Assembly (NCBI GenBank): GCA_032358165.1 | Contig: JAALGY010000010.1 | Coordinates: forward strand, 1,116,001-1,180,000 | Length of the DNA: 64,000 nucleotides | Direction: 5' to 3' | Source of the DNA: Diplosphaera chodatii | Lineage: Eukaryota; Chlorophyta; Trebouxiophyceae; Prasiolales; Stichococcaceae | Shown here: positions 23,101 through 34,507 of the stretch, piece by piece | How positions within the stretch are numbered: position 1 is the first letter of the stretch | Layout of the letters: the number at the start of each line of letters is the position of its first letter | Notes under the pieces: generated by a model | What the model was told of the DNA's origin: nothing | Database searches by the model: none | Seen by the model: the letters and a program-made list of their open reading frames with translations, nothing else | Program-made: the position numbers and the translations under genes

Positions 23101-24750
23101 GGCACGCCCTATGCCCCGCCTTCCTTGCACCTTCGGAAAGCCCCTAAACCCTTTGACCCTCATGCTCTGAAGGCGCCGGACGCTTGGTTGAGGTCCGATG
23201 TGGTGCTGACAACGTGCCGATGGGATGCTACCAGGAGCAAATGAGCATTCCTGCCTGCTGCTGTGGCTGCAGGTGCTGAATGCCCAGGCGGCCGGCGCCA
23301 GGGCAGTGATCGTCGCCAACAACGAGGCCGGCGGGCTGCTGATCGAGATGGGCGCCGACGGCAGCGGGCGCGACCCCGTGATTCCCGCCCTGGGCATCTC
23401 AGCTGATGCTGGCGCAGCCCTGCGGTGAGCATCCTGTTTCGCTTTCGAGCAGCATCTGCTCTCGAAGCGTACAGCATAAATGGCGGTGCCGCACAGCCCA
23501 GCGGCGCGCTTCACTGGCAAGTGTCCACATGTCCTGCGCCTCAGTTCACCAACATCCCCTCGGACAGATGTGCCCACTCTGCACAGTAACATCGGCCATG
23601 GAAGGAAGGAGCTGTGTGCGGTGTCGTCCTGATGGCTGCTGGTGTGGCGTTGCAGGGGTGCGCTGGCGGCGGCGGCAGCACCGCTGGTGCTGCACATCGA
23701 GCCGCCGCCGCCGTCGGCACAGGGTGGGCAGGGCGGGCGGTGCGATGCGGAACCAGACGATGCTGCAGCCGCCGCCACCCCGGCGGCCGGCTGGGAGGAC
23801 GACGCCGGCACCTGCTCCTGGGACCCTGCACAAGGCGGCGGCGAGGGGTCGGACGAAACGCAGCCTGCGGCAGGCGATGTGTCGGCGGATGGTGCCAGTG
23901 CAGATGCGGCAGATGCGGCTGCGTCAGCAGCGGGGCCAGAGCAGGAACACAGTGATGGCGCAGCACCGGCAGTCGGGGACGGCAGCAAAGACTCTACGTC
24001 GGGCGAGCAGCAGGCACAGGACGCCGCTGCGGCGGCGGCAGCAGCGCGGCACCAGCAGCTGTCACAAGCCGTCATGGCGGCTGCGCGGAGCGGCATCGCA
24101 GCCGCTGCCTTGGCACGGGCCGAGGCAGCTTCAGCAGCGGGGCCTGCCGCTGAACAGGCAGCGGGGACAGGGCCAGCGGCTGAGGGAGCCGGCGTGGATG
24201 CAGGGGCAGCGGCGCAGGCGGCCCAGCAGCAGCAGCAGCAGCAAGCGCGGCGGCCGCTGCGGCTGGAGCTGCTGATCCCGCCGGCCGTGCACTCCTGGGT
24301 GGGCGAGCGCATCGTGGGAGGCGCTGGCGCGGGGCCCGCCTTCATGCAGCTGGTGCAGCAGGTGGGGTGCAGGGTACCCTGCCTGGAGGTGTAGCAGTGT
24401 CTGTGATCAGGTGCCCTGCCGAACCTGCTGATGAGTTGCACTCGCGCCCTGTTTGACAACATGGTGTAGTCCATGCAGACATATGTATACATCATATATA
24501 AGTATTTATATCAACACTGCTGCTTGGTGACGTACAGTTGGCAGCCCTGGACCGTGCGAGGTTGCAGCAGCAGGCGCAGCAGAGTGAGGATGCAGCCATG
24601 TGCGCCGTGGATGGTGGCAATGACTGCGGTGCTGGGAAGGTAGATGCTGGTGCTGCAGATGGAGAGTTGGATGCAGAGGCGGACGCACAGCACACTACAG
24701 ACAGTGCAGTGAATGAGCACCAAAGACAAGATGCTGCTGATGACATGTGA
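17111..24750 (+). CDS. EDEM3-like GH47 alpha-mannosidase with PA domain
   Basis: ER alpha-1,2-mannosidase-like protein that trims N-glycans of misfolded glycoproteins for ERAD. MPRLFHK (17111-17131) splices to [18 protein letters not shown], a good signal peptide. GH47 blocks follow in order: [128 protein letters not shown] and VLTTEGH. The acidic residues of FELTIR, DSYYEYL, RPELAE and SETAKYL line up with the GH47 active site. After variable, low-complexity exons (20700-22370) a protease-associated domain begins at [14 protein letters not shown] (about 22590). It contains [20 protein letters not shown] and [13 protein letters not shown] and runs to about 23425, as in animal EDEM3. An Ala/Gln-rich acidic tail follows; the last exon ([15 protein letters not shown]) ends DDM at 24748-24750. 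No KDEL-type signal is present. Exon limits between 20700 and 22600 are approximate. Confidence 0.9.
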
Positions 24751-25116
24751 TGGTGTTGAGGACCCTTGGGCACTGAAATTGAGTTGACACAATCCCACAG
24801 CAAACAGTCACATGCCAAAAAATCAGAAGCAGCACTGCTTGCAAGGTAGCCATGTCAACATGCACAAACCACAAGCAGAAAGCAGGCAAGCTGAAAGTTC
24901 TGCCCACACTCGTCACAGACAGCAGGTACGGTAGAGGGTAAGTCGAAGCAGTGGGTGAATCAGGTGCTGCCTGTCGCTACTCTTTGGTCATAGATCACAC
25001 AGCAGGTGATGCTGACAGCGATGCCATTACTTTGTTCCGAAAAGGGCCCAGCAACGGTCACTGCTTTGCCCATGCAAGCGCTGTGGGCAGCGCATCTGCG
25101 TCACAATCCGAAGACG
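24751..25116. other. Convergent intergenic region
   Basis: 366 bases between the stops of the EDEM3-like gene (+) and the telobox Myb gene (-). It must hold both 3' ends. I do not see a clear TGTAA signal on either strand and no gene is supported. Confidence 0.5.
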
Positions 25117-28100
25117 CTACTCCAGCTCAAGCGGCGGCGCCGACGGCAGGGCGCCACTTGCAGGTGGCGACGCGCCCTGCGGGGCGTCACCCACCCCAGG
25201 GCTGCCGCCCATGTCGTCGAACTGTGGCACGGGCAGCACCACCGCGCCTGCGTGCACGCAGCAGTGATGTGGCACCAGCAATGGCATTGAGAGCGACGTG
25301 TTGAGACTTGCCAGCTGCCATTGCCTGTGCAGCGTCCCCTGGGAACATGTGCATTATCATTGTTTAGCACTGCCGGCAACAATGTTGTCCTGAAGCTTGC
25401 AGCAGCGCCAACTGCGCACCTGGGTCGTGCTCGTGGCCATCGTGGTACTGTGGTTGCTGCTGCTGCTCGTGCTGCTGCTCCTCCTGGGCTGTTGCCATGG
25501 CGCCAGGGTCTTGCTGTGCGTCGGGGTCCTGTGGCACATTGGGGTCGTGCTGTGGAGTGGGGTCGTGCTGCGTGGGCAGGGCCGCCGCGGGATCATGCTG
25601 CTGCTGCTGCTGATCCTGGGGCTCCATACCCTGAACACACAACGACACCATGATGCGCAGTGGGCAGCATTTGCAGCGTGACCTGCTCCAGAAGGTGGTT
25701 GCGGTTGCACACTTCAAACATGCAGGGTGCCGCACACAGCGAATCACTAAACCCTGAACCCACCTGCAGCTGCTGCTGGTAGTGCCCGGCCGATGGGTCC
25801 ATGACGTCCACCTGCACATCGCCCTCTGCCTGCAGTGGATTTAGGGTCTAAGCTCACACAATTTGTTCGCAACTGTGCTCATCACCGCTGGAGTGTCGAC
25901 CCGATGCAGCATATTCATGGAAGCACGATGCCGGCTGCTTGCTCAGGTCTGCATCAGCCTCTATGCACGCTGTCTGCAGCCTGCCATGGCGCAGTGCTGG
26001 CCCCTACAAGCTGCTTTGGCTGCGCACCCATCGCTGCGCCATCCCCACATATGCAACTGAACAAGTCTGGCGCATGGCACCAGGGGCACCGATGTCGTGC
26101 CGTAGTGCACTGCTGTCAACCCGAGAGTTCGTGCGAGCCATGGTCAGGGTTTAAATGAGTCAGCTGGTGCACCTGCGGCAGCGCGCCGTCCAGGACACCC
26201 TGTACCGCCGCGCCCTCGGCGGCCGCCTGCGCCGCCGCCTGGGCGTCGTGCGGCATGCCCTCCTGCTGCTGCTGCTGCTGCTGCTCCAGGGTGGCCAGCT
26301 CCATGCCCGGGGCGTGCCCGCCCTCGTTGGTCTGCTTCGCCTGCTTCTTCTCCTGCGCACCGCGACACACGTGATGCTTGCACGCCATGCTGCACGGCTC
26401 ACTTGGCATACTGGGGCGGTGGCGCATGCTGCTGCGCCCTCCTCAGGGCCGGCTGCCGGCCTGAAGCTGGCTGTGTGGCAGCCCGGCATGTTGGGAGGTG
26501 CAGACCAGACCCCGCAAGCAGCAAGCCAGACGGCTGTGCAACAGACCTTGGCAGGGCACACAGGCCCTGGTGCCAGATGTTCACATGCTGGTATCTCATC
26601 GGAGGGTGCTCCGGGAGCTGGGCTGGGGGTTCAGGGGTGCGGGGCCTCACCGCGGCGACGCGCATGCAGTTCTGCACCCGCAGCACCAGGTCGGCGGCCA
26701 TGTTGAAGCCGCGCATCTTCTTGTTCTGGCCGATGGCCTTGGTGATGTTGCGCCACTTGTCCTTGAGGTCCACGTCGGTGCGGTGCTCCAGCTGGAAGTC
26801 CCGCTGCCTGCGGTGCAACGGGGTCCGCAGTCAAGCCCCCATACCATATGTTCACGACAGATTCAGTCCGCAAATAAGGGCAGGTATGCTGCGTTGCACA
26901 TGAGCGCTTCGATGGTGGCCAATGGCCAAATGGCCAATGGCGGCAGCAGCGCTCTGCACGAAAATCACAGCGAGCGTGCCCTGATGCCACGCTACAAACC
27001 GTCCGAGGAGTGGCTGCCAGATTGGGCGCTGGCGAAATGGTTTCTGACATTTGGCGGCGGTGGCTAATGCCCAGGGAGTCTGCGCCTTCCAGCAGCCGCA
27101 TTGACCCTCCTTTGGATTTAATGGTTGAATGTTTTGCTCTAATGATTGCGCACATCGACGCCAATGTATTCCACGCCCTCCAGCAGCCGCAGAGTTTTGA
27201 GTCATTTAAGGGGTTCGGCTATCCAGTAAAGGGGGTTTCGTGGCCATGCACATCTGGCGCCCGTGGCCGACGCCCAGGCGCTCCACCCCCTCCAGACAGT
27301 CTCGCGACCATATTACCAGGGTTTAACCATCTGGATGTCAGTTTGGTTACAGTGACGCACATCTGGCGCCCGTGGCCGACGCCCAGGCGCTCCACCCCCT
27401 CCAGACAGTCTCGCGACTATATTACCAGGGTTTAACCATCTGGATGTCAGTTTGGTTACAGTGACGCACATCTGGCGCCAGTGGCCGACGCCCAGGCGCT
27501 CCACCCCCTCCAGCAGCCGCATGACCTCCTCCTCCTTCCACCGCGTGTGCTGCCGCCGCTTCTTCTTCTCGGAGCCGTCGGGGTTGAGCTCGTGCGGCTC
27601 GGGGCCGCCCCCCAGCTGCTGCTGGTGCGGGTCCCCCTGCTGCGCCGCCACCATCTCGTGGCCTGCAGGCAGTGAGCAGACGGTCAGGCGGGGCATCCCT
27701 GACATCCCTGTTCCAGGTGACTGCTGCAGCTGCTGCCATCAAAGCGGAACCCCTGCTGCGCCACCATCTCGTGCCCTGCCACCAGCAGCAAGCAGGTGGT
27801 CAAGTGAGGTTGCCAGCTGCAAGCAATTGCCAGTGTCAGCACCAACTAGCACTGTCAGCAGGGGCCGCCCAGCCACCCACGTCATGTTGTCAAGCAGCAA
27901 GCCCGAGTTGCGAGACTGGCGCAAGTGCACTGCATGCTGCTGCACTGGGTCTGCACAAATGCTGTGCAGGCCGCCAGACACAGATGGCTTCAGCACAAAC
28001 TCCTCACAAAGGCACACGCACCGTGCAGGCGTCTGCAGGGCTAGGCACATCATGTGCAGTGGCGCAGTCAGCAGCCAGGAGGTTGTGAGCAGGCAGTCTG

Positions 28101-30603
28101 TTGGCCCCGGCAGCAACAGACCTACCGGCTGTGATGCGGAGGTACAGGGTGTGGCGCTGGGCGCCCCCAGCCTCGATTCGGTACTGCGCCAGGGTGATTG
28201 CTTGGCCTGCGGCACGGCAGCGGCACAGTCCACTCTCTGGACTCACTGCTCAGCACTGGCGCCAAGGGCATCGCTGGACGACAATAACCGGTGGCAAACA
28301 GGGCCGATGAGCTAGGGGTCATGGTGGAGCGCTTCAGCAAAGGAGGGTGCACGCAGCCTGAACACATGTACTGGGTTCCCAGGAGGGCCTGAGGCAATGC
28401 AACCGCACCATTCGCATCGTAGTCCGCCAGGATGTGGGAACCTAGGTCGGATGTGACCAGCTCCAATTGCTGCAGCTCCGGGGCGAACTGCAGGCAGCAG
28501 AGAGCAACAGCTCTGGCCCTGTGGCATCGATAGCTAGCCAAGTGTTCTTGCACTTGGACAATCCACAGATGTTCCCGTTCGTGACTTCACTTCACTGTCC
28601 CATTTGACACGCACACACGAGGTGACTGGTGCAGTAGGTGTTTACGAGACGCCGCTACGGCACAAGCCACTGAGGGGTGCAGCAGACGCACCATCTGGCC
28701 GTGCATGGGCGTCTGCGCGATGCGCTGCCTGAGCTCGACGACTGTCGAGTGCGGCGGCACCGGCACGGACACTGGCTCGAGGTGGTGCTCCACCCCGGTC
28801 TGCAATCGGCAGCAAAAAGCAAAGGCTTGCACTCTGCCCGCCCATGCACTGTCATCGGCCACCACCATGCCTGTGCTTGTGCCCCCAAGGGTAGGGCGCT
28901 GCTGCCGGAGCCACGGTGTGGCAGTACCAAGTGCGAGTTGCAGGTGCAGCCCTTGAAGCAGCAGGTTCCTCACCTGCGGGTTGGTGATACCTTACTAGTT
29001 TAATTAGTTGACAGATTACCTGCGAGTTGGACTGGACCAGCGCGATGCCCAGGACGAGGGCGGAGGTGTCGAACAGCGCCTGCAGGTCCCCCGCCCCCGC
29101 CGCGTCCGCCTGCATCGCACCCTGGGCGTGCTGCAGTGGCAGAAGATAGTCACGGTCTAGGAGCCAGAGTGTGATCGGAAACAGCATCAGCCCATTGCGA
29201 TGAGCTGAGGCAAGTGCTTGCAGGCCTCCCCTGGGCATGCATCCTCCTCAGCACGCAGGCAGGTGCAGCGAAGGAGTGCGAGGTGACACTACAAAGACGC
29301 AGAAGCGGCGTGCCATGCTGTTCTGGGGAAGGGTATGGCATGGGGCTCTGTGCACAAGCGCGCGCCGGCCATGGTGTAACTCCTAAACCCTCACCGGGTC
29401 CAGGTGCTGCGGCGCATACAGCTGCTGCATGTGCGCGGGGTCCACCAGCTGTTGCTGCTGCTGCTGCTGCGGCGCCGGGTCGTACTGCTGCTGCAGGCCC
29501 TGCTGCGCGGACGCCTGCATGTGCGTGGAGGCAGCCACGGCGGCGGCCGCCGCAGCAGCCGCCGCCGGGTCTACCGCCGCCCCGTCCGCCTGCTGCTGCA
29601 GGGCTTCCACGGGGTAGGGCGCCTGGGCCACCGCGGTGGCGTCCGCAGCAGCCTCATGCTGGTGCTGCAGCTGATGGTGCTCCTGCTGCTGCGGTTGAAG
29701 GTGCTCCTGCTGCTGCTCTGCCGGCAGCCCCAGCTCGGGCGGCAGCGCCTGCTGCGGCGCCTCGGCAGCAGCGGCGGCCACCGGCGGCGGCTCGTCAACA
29801 TCAGCGTCTTCCTGCACGGGCTGCGGCGGCGGCGGCTGCTCCTCGTCACCGGGAGCGGCTGCCTCCTGCACCGCCGCTTGCTCCACCGCTTCTAGCGCGG
29901 CTGCGGCTGCAAGGTGTCAGTTGAGGTCCAGATGAGGTCCGGGGGTACTTGAGTGCAGGTTTCCGGGGCGTGAACACAGTGCTGCCGGCTGCTGATCACT
30001 GTCCACATTGCAAAGCAGAAAGGCCAAGTTCCAAGGAGGCCACACCTTGCTTTGCGGTGGGCTTGCGGGCGCGCTTCCCCTTTCCGGCGTCCTGCTCCAG
30101 CACGGCCTCCAAGGCGTGCTGCGCTGCGTCCGCCTGGTGCACAGTGCCCACTCCAGTCACGCAGCTGAGCACCTCGTGAGCATGGATCAGCCAAGCAGCA
30201 GCGCTGCACGCGTGCGATTGTGCCACGTGGCATCCTGCTGTGGCGGCATTCACATCACTGGCTTGTTCCTGCAGGGTGTGCATACTCCCTTTCTGTGGGT
30301 GACTCCGTGTGTCACCTGGGGGTGCTCATCCTCGTGGGCACGATTCGCTGCGCGGGCTGCGCGGCCGGATGCGCCCTTGGCCCGCTTGGGATCCGCCTCG
30401 CCTGCTCACGGCGACATGCCCGGTTTTGAATCACTTCTTGCCTCACTCCTGTGTCGGCGCAGTGTGTAGGTGATCGTTCAAGCACTGAATGCAGCTGATG
30501 TGGCAGCTACATGACAACCCGCACCGCTGGCCGCAGCGGCGGCGCCGCGCTTCTTCGGCGGCACCATGGCGGACGTGTCCTCGCCCTCGCCGGTGCTGGC
30601 CAT
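25117..30603 (-). CDS. Telomere-repeat-binding-type Myb protein (telobox), Gln-rich
   Basis: Nuclear protein with one telobox Myb domain, the class that binds double-stranded TTTAGGG repeats or promoter teloboxes. It starts MASTGEGEDT (30603) with a basic KKRG stretch, then ADPKRAKGASGRAARAAN, QHALEAVLEQDAGKGKRARK and a large Gln/Ala-rich exon (29394-29905). VPVPPHSTVVELRQRIAQTP (about 28700-28790) resembles a ubiquitin-like fold, as in plant TRFL proteins. The Myb domain is split: KKKRRQHTRWKEEEVMRLLE plus GVERLGVGHWRQM (27474-27610), then in phase RDFQLEHRTDVDLKDKWRNI (from 26810). VDLKDKWRN is the telobox signature. NKKMRGFNMAADLVLR follows. Further Gln-rich exons lead to PQFDDMGGSPGVGD and a stop at 25117-25119. 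Several decayed copies of the Myb exon end lie in the intervening intron. The exact C-terminal exon joins are less certain than the Myb core. Confidence 0.85.
27046..27527 (-). repeat. Serial duplication of the telobox-Myb exon end, 109-base period
   Basis: Two near-identical 109-base units (27248-27356 and 27357-27465) precede a third, partial unit that is the real 3' end of the Myb exon plus its start (27466-27527). Each unit carries the coding of LEGVERLGVGHxRQM, the AT|GTGCGT donor and adjoining intron, including a telobox word. Both extra copies read GHGRQM where the functional exon reads GHWRQM, losing the conserved Trp. Two older, diverged copies are seen at about 27046-27110 (MRLLEGADSLGISHRRQM) and 27149-27192. 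Confidence 0.85.
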
Positions 30604-32468
30604 GCCAACCTGCCCTGAGCAGCGGCAGGTGACCTACATGCAGTTGAGACGACATGTTCTGTCAGACTACTGTATACACGGGGCTAACAATCAGCCTTTA
30701 AGCTGCTGAATCGTGCACCACAAGGCACGGCTGCTGCGATTCAGCGCTCACGGGGCGTGGCTGAAGCTTGCCACACGCCGATGGCCCGCCGATGACACAT
30801 CGGCGGGCCGGAGGTTTGAAGCTGAGTGGTAGGCCATGGAGCCAGAGGCAGGCAGGCCAGGGGCCCAGCAGGGAACCACGAAGCGGCGATCAAGAAATCA
30901 GGCGGTACTCAATCGCAAGCTGGTTCATGATCAGGGAGCAGAGGCTGGTTCCACGCCAGTTAGTTTGTGCGTTGCGAGCATCCAAGGCTTATCGGCAGCC
31001 AGACTCGGCCCCGTGCGCGTCTGCAAGCCGCAGTCCCTGCACTGCTGCTCCAGACTCCACCGCTGCCCAGCCAGGGCGGGTCGGCTGCGGGCACAAGCGC
31101 CCGGCGCAGGGTTTTCGCGTGCAGGGTGTTGACAGGGGCAAGAGGTCTTAAGGCTCGCAAACCCTGACCCGGCGCGCGCATGCGACCCCGCAAACGCTCG
31201 CACAGGAGCCGACTCATCGCTTGCGACCCGAGCGTGACGGGCGCGCAACGTCAGGCGCTGCTGCCTCGAGGGCCACGCCCAACAGGCTTGGTTCGATGAT
31301 GCTCTGCCCCAAACTGACGGTCTGGCCATGGAGGAGCGGCCACATCGCCGCGCTCGACGATGCAATATGGAGGACTGGTCTCCGTAGGGCCCAGCGAGCG
31401 GCGCCTGAGTCTTTTGAGGCTAGCAACGGCCAGCCTGCACAGGCGCGGGCCCCCTGCCCACCTCGGATGCTCAGCCTGTCGCTTGGTACGGCGAGGTTGC
31501 GCCGGCGCCCAGCACCGCGCTGCTGGCTGATGGCAACGCCAATGGCTGTACTGCCTGACTCTTCGCTGACAGACCACACCCAGCTGAGCTCAGGCTTCCT
31601 GACTTGCCCGGCTGTGCTTGTTGATACGGCTTGGTTATACCCCTTCTCCCAACGGAAATTAGAGGATCCCGTGTAGAATGGTTTCCTTTCTGAACCAGTG
31701 CTAAGCACCTAGTAACACTAGCAACCACCAGATATTTCGGCACGGCAAATCTGCCTGATAGATCGCTCCGCCCACGCCACGCAGGTCAGCTGTAGTAACT
31801 GAGCGCTCGCTGCAAAACTGATCGACAGTGCTCACATTGGGCCCGCCTGTGCCGCGAAGTCTGACTGTGCCGTGGTACAACGCTACCCCGGTTCCGGCGC
31901 TGCTTTCGGAGGTAACAAACATGCTCCGTGCCATGAGTTTTCTCCAGCAGTGATACACATCTCATGCCGCTGCTCAGTGATGCAACTACCTCTGACGCAT
32001 CGGCCACGGCGCCGCATAGCTGCAATATGCATAGGGGATCCGATGCACATGTGAGCTGAACTGCTAAGGAAAGCCGCAAATCATATTCATCAATTGCTGC
32101 CAGCAACCTCAAGCTCAGTCAATTCACAACAGGCGCCGTGAGAAGCCCGTCTGAGCCCTGCACCCAATCTAGAGAGATGCAGATGGTCCGCTTTGCCGCA
32201 GGTGCTACGAGCGCTTGAGCCCCTGGTCCCGCAGCTTGGCCCGCAGACTGCGCCGCTCAGCTGCAACTGGAGCGTCGCCCTCTCGAGACGAGATCAGTAA
32301 GGGCAGTCCCGCTGCGCAGCTGCTGCTAGGCACAGGGGAGCTTCAACCGGCACAGCCTCGGCGGTGCCACCCCAGCCGCCTTTGCCGGCGGCAGAGCAGC
32401 CTCGAAACGGCTGCGTGCAACAGCCCAGACGCGCGCGCTGCCCTTGCTCAGGCGGCATCGTGCTCAAC
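30604..32468. other. Divergent intergenic region with unassigned open frames
   Basis: 1.9 kb between the telobox Myb start (-) and the Gln-rich gene start (+). Three successive - strand frames (about 32112-31786, 31958-31701 and 31708-31214) have non-repetitive composition; phrases such as GTGVALYHGTVRLRG and GVGGAIYQADL hint at a beta-helix surface protein. I cannot join them into a gene with consistent splice sites. They may be an undetected gene, a relic or chance. Confidence 0.3.
30783..30809. repeat. Perfect 12-bp GC-rich hairpin
   Basis: GGCCCGCCGATG (30783-30794), a 3-base loop ACA, then its exact complement CATCGGCGGGCC (30798-30809). It lies about 180 bases upstream of the telobox Myb start codon and could be a regulatory structure or a small inverted-repeat relic. 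Confidence 0.8.
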
Positions 32469-34507
32469 ATGGCGCGGCGGCCGGCGGCCGCTGCCGCCGC
32501 CGAGGGCGACACCCGCTCGGCGGTGGAGAACAGCAACGAGCTGAACGGCGCGCCCCAGAAGGTGTGGACTTCCCTGTCGCAGCATGTCCCGCGCTGCGTC
32601 GTGCTGTTGTGGTGTTTGAGGCGAAGCCAAGAGGCACAGTGGCAGCCCGCGGGCGTCGCTGTGTTTAAGTTGGCGTTTTTCCTCAAGCACCGCAGCGTAG
32701 GCGCTGCCTATGGCAGTGGTGTGCTCGGCCTGCCTGCAGCATGACGCCACGTCTCGGCCTCCAGCAGTCGTGCTGATGCGACCCCTGGACCTGCGCCGCA
32801 GGACGCGCACCGCAGCACCTATGCGCAGTCGGCGCCCAGCAAGCCGCGGCACCACCCGCCGCCGCCCGACCCGCCCCGCTCCGCCGCCCGCCCCAACGGT
32901 GTGCCTTGCCGTCAACATTACTTTCTTTTGTAAGTACATTACCATGCATTATAAACAATGTGTATCAATCGGGCTGCACAGGCATGTTGCGCATGCTGAA
33001 TCTGCACCTTGCCGGCAGCCTGGACTCTGTGAGAAGCCAGGCAAGGGACGCCTGGGTGGCTGACACGGGGTGTGCTGCGGGGGCGGTGCAGAGGAGCTGG
33101 CGGTGGCGGCGACGGCGGCGGAGCTGGAGGAGGCGCTGCAGGAGGTGGCCCGTCGGGGGGCCCGCATCGAGGCCCTCACCTGCGAGGTCGCCTGGTACCG
33201 GTGCGCTGGCGGCCGCCGTGCTGTGTGATGGCGGTGAAACGTGTCGCAGGCACTGTCTGTACTGCTGCCGGGCTGCTGCACGCCAACCGGGGGATGCAGC
33301 CCGAACAAGCGCACCCTCTTTGAGGCTGTTGCTGCATGCCACCTCATAACTGGCCTGCTTGCTGCAACACCAGGCATTGGGCGGACACATACTGGCAGCA
33401 GCTGCAGTCGCTGTCGGCGGCGGCGGCCGCCGCTTCCAGCCAGCACCAGCAGCAGCAGATGGCCGCCATGGCCAGGTAGATGTGCTGTGTCTGGTGCTGT
33501 GTCTTGGATGGTGCCACAGAGTTCGTGATGCATCTGCACACCATGTCCAGCTGGTGTCTCGTCCACTGGCCTGTCTGTGGTGTGCTGCAGCTTCCAGAAC
33601 GCGCAGAACGCAGCCAACCAGAACTTTGCCGTCGCCGCCAACTTTGCAAACGCAGCCGCTGCCAGCGGCCCGCCCCACGCGGGCGCAGGCCCCAGCGGCA
33701 TGGCAGGTCAGCATTGCACAGCCACCCCCTGTGTGCAGACGCTACCTCGCTCCAGTCCTGTTGCATCCGTTGCTCGTGCATGCTGTGGGTCAATGCTGTT
33801 GCCAGGCTGACTGGATAGGGCGGCTGGGCCCATTTGGTTGCGCAAAAGGCAGCGTCAAGCCTGCAGTGCGGCTGCTTGCAGGGGGCGACAACAGTGTGCC
33901 GATGGGCATGGCCACCAGCGGCGGCAGCGGCGGCAGCCCTGGCAGCGCAGGGCCCATGATGGCGGGGGCCCACGGCGCCGCAGGATTCCCCGCCGCCGCC
34001 GCCGCAGGATTCCCGCCCCAGGTGCTCTGCCGTGGTGCTCTGCCGTGGTGCTCTCTGCACAAGTGACAGGTACAGATCCTGACTGGCTGCAGTGCAGCCG
34101 GTGCAGTGCAGCCGCCAGCAAGCGGACCTGCCCACTGCACACATGCTACACCGAGGCACAGGCGACTCCCACAGATTGTACACTCACTGCAGGGCATGCC
34201 CCCGGGCATGGGATTGCCGGCGGCCGCTGCAGCCGCAATGCAGCAGCAGATGCAGCAGCAGCAGTGGGCGGCGATGCAGCAGCAGGCCGCCGCGGCGGCG
34301 CAGCAGCAGCACCAGCAGGCGGCGCACCAGCAGCAGCAGCACATGCAGCAGCAGCAGCAGCAGCAGCAGCATATGCAGCAGCAGCAGCAGCACGGCGGCC
34401 TGGCAGTAGGAAGCGCAGCCTCTGGGCCAGCCACCCCTGGAGCAGGGCCCTCTGGCAACGGCATGGCGCCGCAGCAGCGCCCCAAGCCCGACCCCTCCTC
34501 TGCCTGA
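32469..34507 (+). CDS. Gln/Ala-rich coiled-coil protein, unknown function
   Basis: I do not recognise the family. The ATG in CAACATGGCG (32469) opens MARRPAAAAAAEGDTRSAVE. A second exon (32766-32900) is Pro/His-rich (SKPRHHPPPPDPPRS). A charged helical exon (about 33090-33200, ELEEALQEVARRGARIEAL) predicts a coiled coil and joins in phase to HWADTYWQQLQSLSAAAAA. Then come SFQNAQNAANQNFAVAANFA, a Gly/Ala/Met-rich exon (about 33882-34020) and a final exon (34192-34507) dominated by poly-Gln and Gln-Met runs, ending QQRPKPDPSSA and a stop at 34505-34507. The CAG/GCA triplet runs are a microsatellite risk zone. The composition resembles a transcriptional co-regulator, but that is inference from low complexity only. 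An upstream in-frame ATG at 32364 is an alternative start. Confidence 0.65.

Noticed and set aside
22852..24495. 547-codon open frame on the - strand
   Set aside because: It lies opposite the PA and Ala/Gln-rich exons of the EDEM3-like gene, is low complexity (Cys/Ala/Ser-rich) and is the expected shadow of GC-rich coding DNA.
29214..29924. 236-codon open frame on the + strand, Pro/Ala/Arg-rich
   Set aside because: Antisense shadow of the Gln-rich exon of the telobox Myb gene, whose frame joins the Myb domain in phase.
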